Source of the DNA: Parus major
Lineage: Eukaryota; Chordata; Aves; Passeriformes; Paridae
Assembly (NCBI RefSeq): GCF_001522545.3
Contig: NC_031768.1
Coordinates: 98,879,095 to 98,943,094 of the forward strand
DNA: 64,000 bases
Reading direction: 5' to 3'
Of this stretch, positions 1-11,832 are shown piece after piece. Both the position numbers and the translations under genes were made by a program. The notes beneath the pieces are model-generated. The model saw only the letters and a program-made list of their open reading frames with translations, made no database searches and was not told the origin of the DNA. Each line of letters opens with the position of its first letter. Position 1 is the first letter of the stretch.

Positions 1-3000
1 TTCCCTTCTCTTTGTAGAAAGCCAGATGATGACTCTAAAAATTTCCTCCTACCCATCTGTTCATTCAGCTGGTATGTGGCATCCTTCTCCCCATTTTCTT
101 GGTATTTTTATACAAAATGCAAATTTTCAGATCAGGAAATCGCAATATTTAGAATAAAAAAAAATGCCTTAGTCTTGACATAAATTCCTGACTCTCAGAA
201 AAGGAGTATTCTTAATTTAGGTTCTCAGAGATATAAGCAGAATAAATTGTATATTGTGCCACCCATGATGAATTATTGAAAACATCAGCAAAGAGCAATT
301 ACTGTATGTCTGGTCTTAATTTGGCTTCCAGTTAGAAATACGATACCTTATGTAAGCTACCTCAGGGAACAGATGCCATCAAAGAGCAATGAAGAATGTT
401 AAATATTCTGTGGATAGAATTCACTGCTATAGCAGCTTCCCATGAGAGCAGATGCAAGTTTTCAGGCATTTTCTGAACATTAAGGACTTGGCAGTATTTT
501 CAGACTCCACCATGAGGATGCTTATCTTCCCCATCATTAGCTTAACATCATGTTATATTGTAGTGCCCATCTCCACAGAGTGGAGAAGTCTGGCGTCTTC
601 CTTGGACTGAGATAAACATGGTTTTATTGTGCATCCTACTTACTGTATGGAAGGAATATTTCTTCAACTAAGCTATTAAAAACATACTTAAAATATTCAT
701 AACTGCAGCAAAACAGGCAGCAGGGAATTTATAAAAATATGCAGTTCTCTTGAGCTGTGAAAGTGGTTGTTTTGGGAAATGCTTGGTTATGTGAGAACTA
801 ATGTACAAAATGAAAATATTTCTTCAAGTAGGTAAAGCTTCTGAGCTCTACAAGTTTTTTTATATTTTATTCTTTTCCAGCATATGCTACATTTTTAGCA
901 ATGATGAGTGCTTTTCAAGTGTGTGATTTGGACAGATAATAAGAAAGAAGGTGGAAGGAGCTTAATGCTGGCCTTGTTGGTGTGAGTTTGATTATTTTTT
1001 AAAAGTTTCAATTTTTCAGAAAAAATACAACAACAAAAAAGGAAGGACTCTAAATTTATCTTGCAGTAACAGAGGTTTGGCCAAAGGCTGCAATTATTTT
1101 GAAAGTGTCAGGATTCAGTGGTTTACAATGTATCATAAACTGTATTAACTAATTAAAAGGAAATCAATCCTATATTCTCTATAACATTGTTAATTCCTTT
1201 TCTTTCAAGAACATCTTTGGAAAAAAAGGTTGCACTTTTGTTTCCATGAAACAATTCATCTTTTTCGATCTTCCCTACACTAAGCCCAAGATCAAATAAA
1301 ACCCAGACGTAGCAAAGTGTGCAGTGTTGCGAGGGCTTGTGTTGTGCTCTGATGTTGGCAAATTACAGCTGATACATCTGGTGCTCCACTTCAAAGGAGA
1401 GATTGGTCATGCTCTGTGTGCTGGGTAATTGCATGCTCTGCTGTACATAATAATGTTTTTCAGTTGGGCTTGTTCTGCATAACATAGATTCAATTATTAT
1501 ATAATTCCTACCTCTGCAAGTGAGTATATTTCTATTTTCTGGTTGATTTAGGAGCAAAACTTCTTACAAGTTACACAGGAAATTTGGGATAACTTGAGTA
1601 TCCATTCCTCTCTCATGGATTACTTGGGTCTACAGTATCTGTTTTCTGTACAATCTACAGATGAAGAGATCAAGTTGCTGAATTTTGCCACAGAACTTCT
1701 CTCAAACACTTCCCTGCAGAACTGATGTGGAACTGCTCACAATTTCTAGCGGAAAAGTTATTTTTTGACTAAAATATCCAACATATTTTTGTTGTTTTGT
1801 TTCCCCCTCTCCACCAGTTGGATTAAAACTGGACAAATTTAAGCAGATCATTATTATTGTTTCTAAAACCTTTTAAAATAAGTTTTGATGCACTCCGTAA
1901 CTAAAATTCCACCACCCTGCAACATACACATGCAGTCAAGTAAAAAAGTGTATAGTTTTCATCCTATTAAGAATTATTTTGTGCTACTGGCCAGTCTCAT
2001 CACTTAAACACCCTACATCTAGCAGAATACAATTCATCTGAAGTACACTGAAAGCTTAGTGAAATATCTGTCTTATGTTTCAAACTACAAATCCATCTTC
2101 CTCTTATTTTAAAAACCTCATTCAGACAAAGAAGCACTTTTTAACTATCAGAAGATAAAATCTTCACCCAATATTTCCTTAGACCTGTCAATTGAACATT
2201 GAGCCTATCAATTGTGATGATAGGCTGTATTAACTCTGTGCATCAGAGCGAGAATGCTTTGATCAAGCATTCATTGATTACCGCATTCAAGAGTTATTAG
2301 ATTTCCTTGGGAAAGAAGGATGTTCATAGGATGAATTAAGGAGAAAAAGCAGTTTTACCCAAATAAGCACAATTGAATAAAATATTTATAGCTATTAGAG
2401 TATTAGGGTATTATTAGGGTTTTCTGGAATAGCACAGTGCATCATTCCTACAAAGTATTTACAAATCTATTAAATTTTTATTTTACGGAAAGCAGAAGAA
2501 CATTTTTTTGCAGCCTAGAAAATGGAAAGACAAACCTATTGTTCATAATAGCTGTAATGAATGAGAACTGCAAGGAGGGAACTAATCTTGTTATATTGTG
2601 AAGGTGCTATTTAGGAATAAATGCTTTGATCCTTTTAATGGTATTGAAGACAAATATGGTTGCTATAGAACAGATCTTGGCAATGAAGATGAATATTTTA
2701 CTTAGTACAATTTTATTCCACTGGACAAATGGTTCAAGATGAAATAATTCCACTTGTCTGTTTAAAATAAGCCACTAGAAATCAACATGCCTAAACATAT
2801 TAAATAGGAAGCCTTTGAAAAATTAAAATTTACAAGATGACAGGAATTCATTGAAATAAGCAGAACATATGACACATACAAGTCTTGTTACTGCCATCTG
2901 CATTTGAAAGTTCAGCATTTTTTAGCTGTACTTGTGGGAAATAAAAGAAAGGTTAAAAGAACAGACCTGGAGGGGAAAAAAAATCTAACAAATAATTTAA

Positions 3001-3486
3001 CAGCAAATGCTATTTCTGAAAGAATCTGTCAAGAAATAAAATGCTGTGGCAGACAATCTAATTGATACATCAAGTACTCAGTGCTAGTCTGAAGACTCCA
3101 ACTTCATGATCAAATACCTGAGGAGGAAAAACTTTCTTTCACCACAAAAATAAAATATAAGCAATTCTCACACTCTGTGCTTTTAAGTTAAAAGACAAAA
3201 AAGTTGACTTAATGGAATTTGACAAATAAAATAATTTTAATAAGATCAACTTCTTTATGATCAGGTTGTTCTGGTTAATTAGGATGTACTGAACTGGGAA
3301 ATCCACTCACAGATGAAACATTCTCCTAAGATCTGATTACACACAGTAGTTTTCAAGATCTGTGGCTGGTGCTTAGTAAGGCTGGCAGCAGACAGAACTA
3401 AAATCTGATAGAAGAGAAGAGATCCTTGGGTGTGCAGAGATACATTGCAAACACAAAATAACATGAAATAGCGGGAAAACCACCAC
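1..3486. other. AT-rich non-coding background
   Basis: No gene, recognisable transposon or RNA gene is visible here. The DNA is AT-rich with scattered short A and T runs. The only open frames reach about 60 codons and have no domain-like composition. One perfect short hairpin (2202-2226) is listed separately. The stretch could be intergenic or intronic; the sequence does not decide. Confidence 0.6.
2202..2226. repeat. Perfect 9-bp inverted repeat (hairpin)
   Basis: AGCCTATCA at 2202-2210 is followed by a 7-base spacer and its exact reverse complement TGATAGGCT at 2218-2226. No flanking duplication or gene context gives it a role. A hairpin of this size can occur by chance in AT-rich DNA. Confidence 0.5.
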
Positions 3487-3794
3487 CAAGGTTGTAGAGC
3501 CTGCAGGAAAGAGACAATTTACAGAGCATGGAGTGACAGCGCAAGGGTGAATGGCTTCAAACTGACAGAGAGGAGGCTTAGATCAGATATTAGGAAAAAA
3601 AACCTTAACGTGAAAAGGGGGAAGCAACGGAAAAAGGTTCCCTGAAAAAACGGGGAAAACCCAACCCCGGAAAAATTCAAAGCCAAGTTGGAAAGAACCC
3701 CGAACAAACCGGGGCAAGAGAAAGGGGTGCCGCCCAAGGCAGAAGGCTGAAGCAAGATGATCTTTAATGCCCCAAACCATTCTCTGATTCTATG
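3487..3794 (+). mobile_element. CR1 LINE, 3' end fragment with abnormal distal half
   Basis: This is the 3' end of a CR1 non-LTR retrotransposon in plus orientation, truncated at its 5' side as most CR1 copies are. The stretch from about 3530 to 3600 reads like standard CR1 (GAATGGCTTCAAACTGACAG, then the GATATTAGGAAAAAA motif). The end also fits: GATGATCTTTAATGCCCC, then a closing GATTCTATG. Between about 3612 and 3755 the copy departs from remembered CR1 in an odd way. Almost every expected T is replaced by a neighbouring base, leaving runs such as GGGG, AAAA and CCCC. No coding capacity remains. Confidence 0.85.
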
Positions 3795-6660
3795 TCCTTC
3801 TAAAAATAAAAAGATTATGGAATATTTTAATTATTTCCTGTTGATTTGCTTTGTAGGCCATTCCTGTGCCGTGGGCTGTGAGCTGTGATGAGTATCCCAC
3901 TGGGGCAGGGCTTAATGCAGGGCAGGACCTCCCTCTCTGAAACATCAACCATATCTCCAGGGAGAAGACATTAATATTTAATTAACAACACAATTAAGAC
4001 TTAAAAACTCTTCTGAGCAGGAATCTTGGATAATTAAACAGAACAGCCATCTTGATCAACAAAACTCTACGGTATCTAGCAGAAAAGAAGTAATTTAAGA
4101 GAAGATAAAGGAAAGCAATAGCAATGACTTCAGGATTTGATTTCAGTATTTGATTTCTGTATGAAAGCAATATCAGCTGACTTCAGTATTTCTGCTGAAA
4201 GCTTGTGTTGTTGGTGTTCCAGGCTCAACAGATTCAAACAAGTTCAATGCCTCTGAAAGTTGTGACTTATAAAGGTGCAGTGTAGGCAGGAGAAGTAAAA
4301 TGGTTCTTAATGTTATTATCTAAATATTTGAATGCTGACATTATCTTCACATCAGAGACTTTCACATATGAATTTGACTTTATGAAATTAGTGGGGCAGA
4401 TTCCCATATCTGATTTCTGGCAGGTAGAGATTTAGCAGAAATAGATGATAGGTTACACATGAGATAAAGATGTACACTCTGTTTTAAAATCTTAGGGGGT
4501 TTTATCTACTGAAACTAACATGTAAAAGACATGTTAGAGATTAATATATAAGTAAATACAATTTATAGCATAAAAAATGAAATAAATTATTAAATACTTA
4601 CTTTATGTGTCTTATAAGTGTACTGTGATTTCTGCAGTGGCTTTGCTGATGGAAATGCAAATAATCAAGACTGGATTTTTCCACATGTAATCCTTTCCCT
4701 CCTAATAATACAAACTGAGATGAAGCTGAATAAATTACACAATGTGGGCATAGGCAGAACAACACACACCTCTTCCTTCTACCCCATGTTATGGATTTCC
4801 AGCCAGGCTTGCTAGATGATCTATTATTTTCACGAAGGCAGAAAGGATTCAAATGAAGCAAATATTAGACAAGAATACTTGATAAATGGTAGCAATATGT
4901 TCAGTAAAATGTACCTGATACAGTTATTTCTAGACAACCACCTCAATAGTCTTAAAACTTTATTGGTGTGAAATTTTAAGAGTCAACAATGCTTTCATTT
5001 TAAGTGAAGAAGAATGAAGTGACACAAATATTTCCTTAAATCCTCAACTGCAGATGTTTCAGTGGAGGCAAAATCATGGTGCAGGTACTCAGCTGACTAA
5101 CCCTCTTCCCCTTTTATCTGGATCAGGCTTTGCATTCGCACTCCTACCCTTAAAAATGTAATAACTAGAAGATGTGTATATTCCTAGAAATTTTGTATGA
5201 AACTATGATTTAAAAAATAGCATAGATATTGTAGTCCCCATGACCTGCTTTTCTACAGCTTGAAAGACAAGCTGACTCTTTACAGCCTGCTTTATTCTGC
5301 TCATCTCAGAGCAGTATTGACTGTGAAAAACTATAAATTTAGAAATTAAGCCAGCCATTCAAACACCAGCCAGGGAAATCCAACTAATTAATTTTCATTA
5401 ATTTCCCTATGGAACACCTGAGTTCCACACCAACATGTGGGTGTTACATAAATCCCCTCCTGTTTTGGGAAGTTCATCTTTCCTTCAATTGCAGCCAAAA
5501 GAGCAGATTCCCAACACTATCACTACTGATGAAGACCATCTGTAGTATAGAATTTCCTGTAAATTCTTATCCTTTCTTTATAACTCACTGGATATAATAA
5601 TCACAGGAGTTTCTCAGTTCCCTAGAATTTTTCTCAGTCTCACCAGCTGCAAAAAGCTGAGACTACTTAAATCTCTGTCAGCCTTGTTGGTGGTTACCCA
5701 GAAGCCAAGGACTTATTGTGTCATGGGTCTATGATAAAATGGAAGATCAGGAGAGACAAAAATCTCAGAGCAGTATTAACAAAATTTACATGTTTTAAGG
5801 GGTTTTTCTTTGCCTGGATGAGTATCATTCCTAACAAGAATGAGCACACTTGTGACAGAAAAACTCAACCTCTAAGTATGATTATCATACTTTCTTCCTG
5901 TAATTACATCAGGCAGAAGACAAATTATGTCAGCTTTGAGAATCTATTTCAGGTGACACCAGGAGAATTGAGAAATCATTTTGATTCTTGCTATACAGCC
6001 CCTGACCATGTTGGAACCCAATGGTTCCAGTCATTGTTTCTGTTAGCATGAAGTCATGTCAGCAGTCTGGAAAAAACTACTGTTTTCCTCATCATTGGCA
6101 CTAAAGCTAAATATAGGCATTCTGTTGTGTTACAAATAGTAAATTTAATAAAAAATTAATTTTGGCTCATTCCAAATCTATTAAGAATTTCATAAAAAGG
6201 TCAATGAGCTCATAAAGAGTGTAGAAAGAGAAGAAATGGGAAGATAACATAGAGAGAAAAGCCTGTAATAGCTCTCTTTTATCAGCCAACTAAATGTCAC
6301 ATCATATAGGCTACTTTAGGTCCCTACTTGAGAAAGTGAGCCTATACTTTCCACTTCCTGTGAAAGGGAAGTACAAGGATTTATGTTTATAATAGAAAAA
6401 CATAATATCATTATAAAGAAAAAGAGGAAATTTCTCTATTTAATTGTATTTTACTGAAAAAAATCAAATTTTCAATCAGTTTGGTCCCAAGCAGGTCTTT
6501 TTCCAGTTCAGCACTAAACAGTCAAATAGAAAGTTTAATACAGAAACAACACCTTCCAGGTTATCACAACAACTTCCAGACAAGGATGAAGATTATTTAA
6601 CTTCTCTGTGGAAAAGACTGTTCATTACTCTCATAGATGGAATGAGATGGAATAACTTCC
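3795..6660. other. AT-rich non-coding background
   Basis: I see no gene or recognisable repeat. The longest open frame (5716-6051, plus, 111 codons) has no recognisable motif and lies in ordinary background. Confidence 0.55.
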
Positions 6661-6717
6661 TTGTTTTTTGTTTTTTGTTTTGTTTTTGTTTTTGTTTTTT
6701 GTTTTGTTTTTTTTTTA
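6661..6717. repeat. T-rich simple repeat, (GTTTT)n-like
   Basis: Irregular units of G followed by four to ten T make up almost the whole interval. It resembles the decayed poly-A or poly-T simple repeats common in bird genomes. The open frames on both strands that cross it are translations of this tract. Confidence 0.85.
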
Positions 6718-7790
6718 ATTAAAGAAAGGTCTGTGGAGTCATTCTTGTAATTCTTGCTTTTTTCCAGACAAGTAGCTGGTTCTTTAATTTTCAGATTCAG
6801 TGGGCCCAGTGCCTCATTCCCCAACCAGGCAGGCTTCCCTTTAACCTCAAGGGTGCAAAAGGAATATGGCAAGCTGCCCCTTTCAGAGGCAGAACTGACA
6901 AATCTATCAAGCCAGTGAGCATTTTGCACTGCCCCTTATGCAGCAGCAGCATTAACCACAGCAGACTGCTCAGCTGGCTCCATCTCCTGTCCTTAAACAG
7001 GTCCATGAGTCAGAGGGGTGGGGAGAAGCATTAGACAGGACAAATGGTACAAGATTGCTAGTTTTGATCAGGGTGGGTTCATGCATGTGAAGTCCCCTGA
7101 AATGAGAGATGAAAAAGATGACTCTTCATGTCTGTTTCATCAGTGCAATTGGTACTATGAGGGGAAATACTTCACTTTGTACACCTCCAGTAAGGGTTAA
7201 TGTTACACTTAAATTCACCCCAAGCGAGGGTGAGAACCATGCGCGTATTCATGGTGAAGCTTGGGCGATGAATTACGTTCATGGAATCCTTTTCATTCTA
7301 TCATTCATTTTCCAGACAGAAGTTAATGAGTAAATGCATCCACAAGTACAGATTAAATGCATGAATTGTTTCCTAAAATATTTCGTAGCACTAGGTTGTG
7401 ATAAGCTTTTTCAACAGAATGAGAAACAGGTTATGTTTTTATTGTTTTGTCACTTCATCATCCTCCTAGTTACCTCAAGCTAGTCACTTACAGATGTTTT
7501 CTATTCCTCTCTCTCTCTTTAAAAATCTGTGTTAGACTCAGCAAGCCTCATAAAAGACAGTAAGCCCCTTAGGCAAAGAAGAGATATACTGCCAGTTGAA
7601 ATATCACTAACCTCTGCAAGTTTTGCAGGAATACTAATGCTCTTTCTTCAGTTCCTTCTCTGTGAAAATGCACAGCTGTATCCTTTGGTAATCTAAGTGC
7701 CACAGAGCCAGATAGAAAAAAAAAATCATATGATAACTGTAGGGCTTATCAGATAATTATTATGCACAAGCAGAAAATTTGTAAAGAACA
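6718..7790. other. Non-coding stretch, moderately GC-richer patch, unidentified
   Basis: The part from about 6800 to 7260 is less AT-rich than its surroundings and has short overlapping open frames of 60-110 codons on both strands. I recognise neither a protein nor a transposon family. It may be unique sequence or an old repeat beyond recognition by eye. Confidence 0.4.
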
Positions 7791-7940
7791 TTGTTTACAA
7801 AACCAAAGTGATTTTGTGTTTCACTCTGATAAAGTTTACTCAGAGAAATAAAAATACTTTATTTTAACCTTATCACTATGTTGGTCTTTAAGAAAACATC
7901 AAAATGATTTATTGGCTGGACTGCAAACCTCTCTGCTTGA
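7791..7940. repeat. 150-bp direct repeat, copy A
   Basis: This segment matches 11683-11832 without gaps over 150 bases, with about 15 mismatches counted by eye (about 90% identity). Similarity stops abruptly on both sides. The repeat contains ATTTTGTGTT and AAATACTTTATTTTAACC. I see no terminal inverted repeats, A tail or flanking duplication. It could be a piece of an unfamiliar interspersed repeat family or a local duplication. Confidence 0.85.
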
Positions 7941-8394
7941 ATCTCAGCAAAATTGTTTTGGAAGGCTTCTATGGATCATATGGCTTGATGGTATTTCTTG
8001 TTTCCTTTTTAAAGCAGCTGGCAATCTGGGTATTGCAGTGCTTGAATATCCCTACTTTTCTGATAGTTCTGGCTATTTCTGTCCAACTGATCACAGTTAC
8101 TAGGGAAATGTTTTAATATGGATGTTTAGAGTTTTCAAAGTAGCATTTTAGCATTTCAAAATTTCAAATGAGAGTTTGAAATTTTGCTGAGTTACTGCGT
8201 GGGACTTTCAAGAGTATTATAAATCAAAATTTATTAGCTAAAAGTATGCACCAAGGTAGAGAAAATAGATGCTCAATGGCTCATAAATCCTGCCTGATGT
8301 TCAGTGACAAAAGAAAATGGAGATACAGGGAAGTTCATTTCCCTTTTTTCATGACCACAGCTGATGAGCATTGCATTCTCACATGCACTATGGC
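7941..8394. other. Non-coding background after copy A
   Basis: Two overlapping plus-strand open frames of 63-70 codons (from 7904 and 7912) begin inside the repeat copy and run on without any recognisable motif. They are not supported as genes. A 12-bp hairpin is listed separately. Confidence 0.5.
8157..8186. repeat. Perfect 12-bp inverted repeat (hairpin)
   Basis: CAAAATTTCAAA at 8157-8168 pairs exactly with TTTGAAATTTTG at 8175-8186 across a 6-base spacer, TGAGAG. It is the longest perfect hairpin with a short loop that I noticed. The stem is AT-rich, so chance or cruciform-type polymorphism is possible. No terminator or RNA gene context is visible. Confidence 0.6.
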
Positions 8395-8700
8395 AGCCAA
8401 TAACACCTAATATTTTTCTGCCTATTCTGTTTTTATTGCCTATGCAGTTCTTATTAATATGCAGTTTATAAATTTCTTATTCCTGCTCAGCTATTTGCAT
8501 CAATTATATAATTTAACAGTAAATTTCACAGTATAATTATTCATTACATTAAAAATATTTCCATTTATTAATTTGAAATTGTTTGCCTGGTAATTTTAAC
8601 AAATGCCTCCGTGCTCAATTTATGAGCCAGCCTTATTTGCATTCTCTTGAACAATAATTTTAATTATTTTCCCTTTTCCCCCTAAGATAGAACAATCTGG
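8395..8700. other. Candidate conserved non-coding element (weak)
   Basis: The block is AT-rich but compositionally complex. It has two ATTTGCAT/ATTTGCAT-like octamer words, several TAATTA/TTAATT homeodomain-type cores, and no simple repeat. This texture is typical of vertebrate conserved non-coding elements, but conservation cannot be judged from one genome. This is inference only. Confidence 0.2.
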
Positions 8701-9890
8701 AGTTCCTGATCTGTGCTCCTGCTGACGTGGGATAAGCAGATGCCTGACTTCAATGGGGGTTAGTCTGTATTGGCAATGGCTGCATTTGCAAGGTTACAGC
8801 CTTAGAAAAAGATAGCTGCCATTCCTACAGTGAAGATTTTGCACCTGTAACTGCAAAGTCTGTGCACAATTAGCTGAAAGAAGGAGGCTTTTACTTTTGA
8901 AACTTCTGACCATAGGTTTCAGGTTATAATAACCAGTATTAACAGGTTATAGTAACAAGTATTTTCTCCACATTTCTTTATATAGCTATTTTTTATGTGA
9001 TCCATTGGTTATTTTTGCTTATTTAATTATCAAGTAATTTTTATTGAAAAATTGATTAGGTCAGACCCCAGCTTGCCCCCTTCTTATTGCAATCCAAACT
9101 GAAGGAAACTTCTGATTTTTGACAATAGGATATTTTTTTTCACGCTCTGCAAAATTCTTACTGCTGCTGTGCAATATCCATTTTATTCATGTCGAGTCTG
9201 ACTCTCTGTGGCTTGAAAATGAGGAAGGCAAGGGCCAGCCCATTCCCAGAGTCTCCAGCTCCAGCCTGCCTGGAAAGGGGCCATGGGAAACCTGGCCCTG
9301 CCATCAGGAAATGCTGTTTGTTGCCTCATATATTCTGGGACACCAGAATTCAGAATCTCTCTGTTGTTATTTTGGGAGGGGTTTTTTGGCATAAATATAA
9401 CTGAGTTGAGTTTCAATCCCTCTACTCTCTTTCATGCAATACACAAGTTATAATTCTTTAGGGAATAAGACAAGCATGTTTGGTACAACACAAGGGCAGC
9501 AACCTAAATCTTCCCAAATCACTCTCTTATTCTTCTCTCCACCTTCCTTTAAGGGTGATACATGTTTGTGTTTTGCAGTCTTTAAGCAGCGATGAGAGCC
9601 AAGCAACTTATCTGAATAAATGCAGATGAATTGATAGTTTTGGGCTACTGGTTTAGTGGCTAGATCAATTACACATATTAAATAAATAATATTCTTCAGC
9701 ATGGCAAGAGGGAGAAAGGAGAAAAGTTCTCTAGCAGAAGACGAGTATGAAGAACTTTCAAATACTTCAAGAGGATGCCAATACATCAATCCCAGAGAGC
9801 TTTCAGGCATATATGAAGTATAATAAAATAGCTGCATGCTAACACAAGAAGCTTGAAGGACAAACAAGGGGAAATTGGAAGCTGTGACTA
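8701..9890. other. Non-coding background
   Basis: The interval includes a slightly GC-richer patch at about 9180-9320. A minus-strand open frame of 159 codons (9448-9927) has no signal peptide, domain or family resemblance that I recognise. It overlaps the possible CR1 relic on the other strand, so I do not call it a gene. Confidence 0.5.
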
Positions 9891-9894
9891 ACAG

Positions 9895-10050
9895 GGAAAA
9901 ATGATGTAGGAGACTTGACAGAGACATGGTGGATGTACGACCTCAGCAGCTCATAAACATGGTGAGTTAAAGCCCAGAAGTACGAGCTGAGGAGGAAACA
10001 CAAATGTATAAATGTGAACAGCTGGGAAAATCTGAGCTGTGACACAGGAA
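9895..10050 (+). pseudogene. Possible very old CR1-like endonuclease relic
   Basis: In plus frame from 9903, a short peptide reads D-V-G-D-L-T-E-T-W-W before a stop at 9954. CR1 endonuclease domains carry a similar I-T-E-T-W-W-D stretch after a Y-D-V/L-type segment. The nucleotide words GATGTAG and ACAGAGACATGGTGG also fit. Resemblance fades quickly on both sides and the frame breaks soon after, so this may be coincidence. Confidence 0.22.
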
Positions 10051-11682
10051 ACAAAGAAGAATTTTAAAGGATTTGTATGAATCCATTCTAAAAATCCTTA
10101 CATTGGCTGTGACAGATACCAGGGTTTCTGCTGAAAAATAGCATCAAATTTGAAGACTAATTTATAAAGAGCTAAACAGAAGGGTTGGAATTATAAGTGA
10201 ACAATAGAAAAATGTGAAAGCAAAGGTGACCAGCAACCTGCAGTGATCACTGTGGTTCAAAGAGGAAGAGAAAAAAACCACCTAATCTGCAGATAAAGTT
10301 ACATACTGACATTCCAATGCAGCCAGGATTCTTGCCTGAAAATACTACACAGGAGTTGGTACTTGCCACAGTTTCCTATGGAGGACTACCACAAAATATA
10401 ATCCTGTTAATTACTCCTGTCACTTATATTCTTATATCAAATTGAGTAAGAGGAGAATTAGCAGTAAAAACAGGCTAAAAAAACCTGCAAAGACCCCCAA
10501 ACTGATTTTGAGCAGTATATGTGACAAATAATAGTAGATATACTCATCGTTATGAAATATTTTTAAATGAGTTTATCTTATTTTTCTTCAATAAAATTTT
10601 ATAAAGTGAGTCAAAAAGTCAGTTTTACAAAGACAGAAGTAGTGAGAATTTAGGCAATATATACATAAAAAATTATTGTCGAATTCTGGTACAACAATTA
10701 AAAAAATATGTAATCTTTTAAAGGAAAACCATTAAAATGAGTTCAGATTTCTGGCAAATCTGTGCTAAAATTCAGATTCAGATGCCTAGAGAAAAAAGAC
10801 CTGTTAACCAAACTAGCTGAAACACTGCAAAAAGCAGTTCATACTTTATAAATACAGTAATACAAATACATTTTTTCAGTTATAATATTTCCTGTTTAAT
10901 TTTTAATTAAAACATTTTAGCAGAACTGTATCAATTTCTCCCCCTTCAATTTTATCCAGCTGCCACTTCCTGTGAAATAACAGTTTTTAAAATGATACCA
11001 CAGGAAAAGGCAAAAAATAGAAAAATTCAAATTTAAGATATTTATGAACTTGAAAAAGGTAAATAAAACACATTTTTACTCAAGAATTAAATAAAAAGGA
11101 TGAAAACTCAAACTTTGAGAATTAAAGAAATGAATATATTTTTTTCATAAAATGTGTAGAAATTAAATACATGCCTATATTGAAAATTGTTTTTCACAAA
11201 GATACATGTTTTCAGAAGACTTGAGAGTATTCCATAACCTTTTAAAAAACATAAGATAGTATTGAAATCATCCTGTTCTTGACACAGCCTTCAGGGGGAC
11301 TGAGAAACTCCAGCTATGCTAATACTACTATCACAGGAGTGTTTTTTAATGTTCTGTTGAACTGTGTTGAGACTAAATCTAGATAATAGCACAAATAATG
11401 AACATTGACACATCTGTTAAAAATCTAGAGCCAATAATAATCTATATCCATATGTTCCATTTACAAATGTACGTTTTTTAACATGCAGATTAGAAGTAAA
11501 TATACACCATGGGGAAAAGAAAAAAAATTATTGGGACAATAAATTTGAGTTAACCAGGCAAGCACAATTTTATCTTATAAAGTAACATTTGCAGATAGCT
11601 AGGAACTGTAAAATTAAGTGATTTCTTTAATTAAAAGTAATATCCACACACCATATTCTGGATAAGAGTACGATGAATCCAC
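10051..11682. other. AT-rich non-coding background
   Basis: No gene or recognisable transposon is seen. The part from about 10500 to 11640 is very A/T-rich with no open frame of note. Confidence 0.55.
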
Positions 11683-11832
11683 TTGTTTACAAAATCAAAG
11701 TGATTTTGTGTTCCACTCTGATAAAATTTACTTGGAGAAATAAAAATACTTTATTTTAACCTTATCATTTCATTGGTCTTTTAGAAAACATCAAAATAAC
11801 TTATAGGCTGGACTGCAAACTTCTCTTCTTGA
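11683..11832. repeat. 150-bp direct repeat, copy B
   Basis: This is the second copy of the 7791-7940 segment, in the same orientation and 3892 bases downstream (start to start). It aligns gap-free over 150 bases at about 90% identity by eye. The flanks are unrelated to those of copy A: GATGAATCCAC upstream, a different sequence after CTTCTTGA. Equal lengths and sharp edges suggest a defined unit and not random similarity. Confidence 0.85.

Noticed and set aside
6597..6929. 110-codon minus frame with a Lys/Thr/Gln-rich end
   Set aside because: The Lys-Thr-rich part is the translated GTTTT repeat.
9448..9927. 159-codon minus-strand open frame
   Set aside because: No recognisable domain or signal; no supporting exon or promoter structure, and a possible old CR1 relic overlaps it on the other strand.
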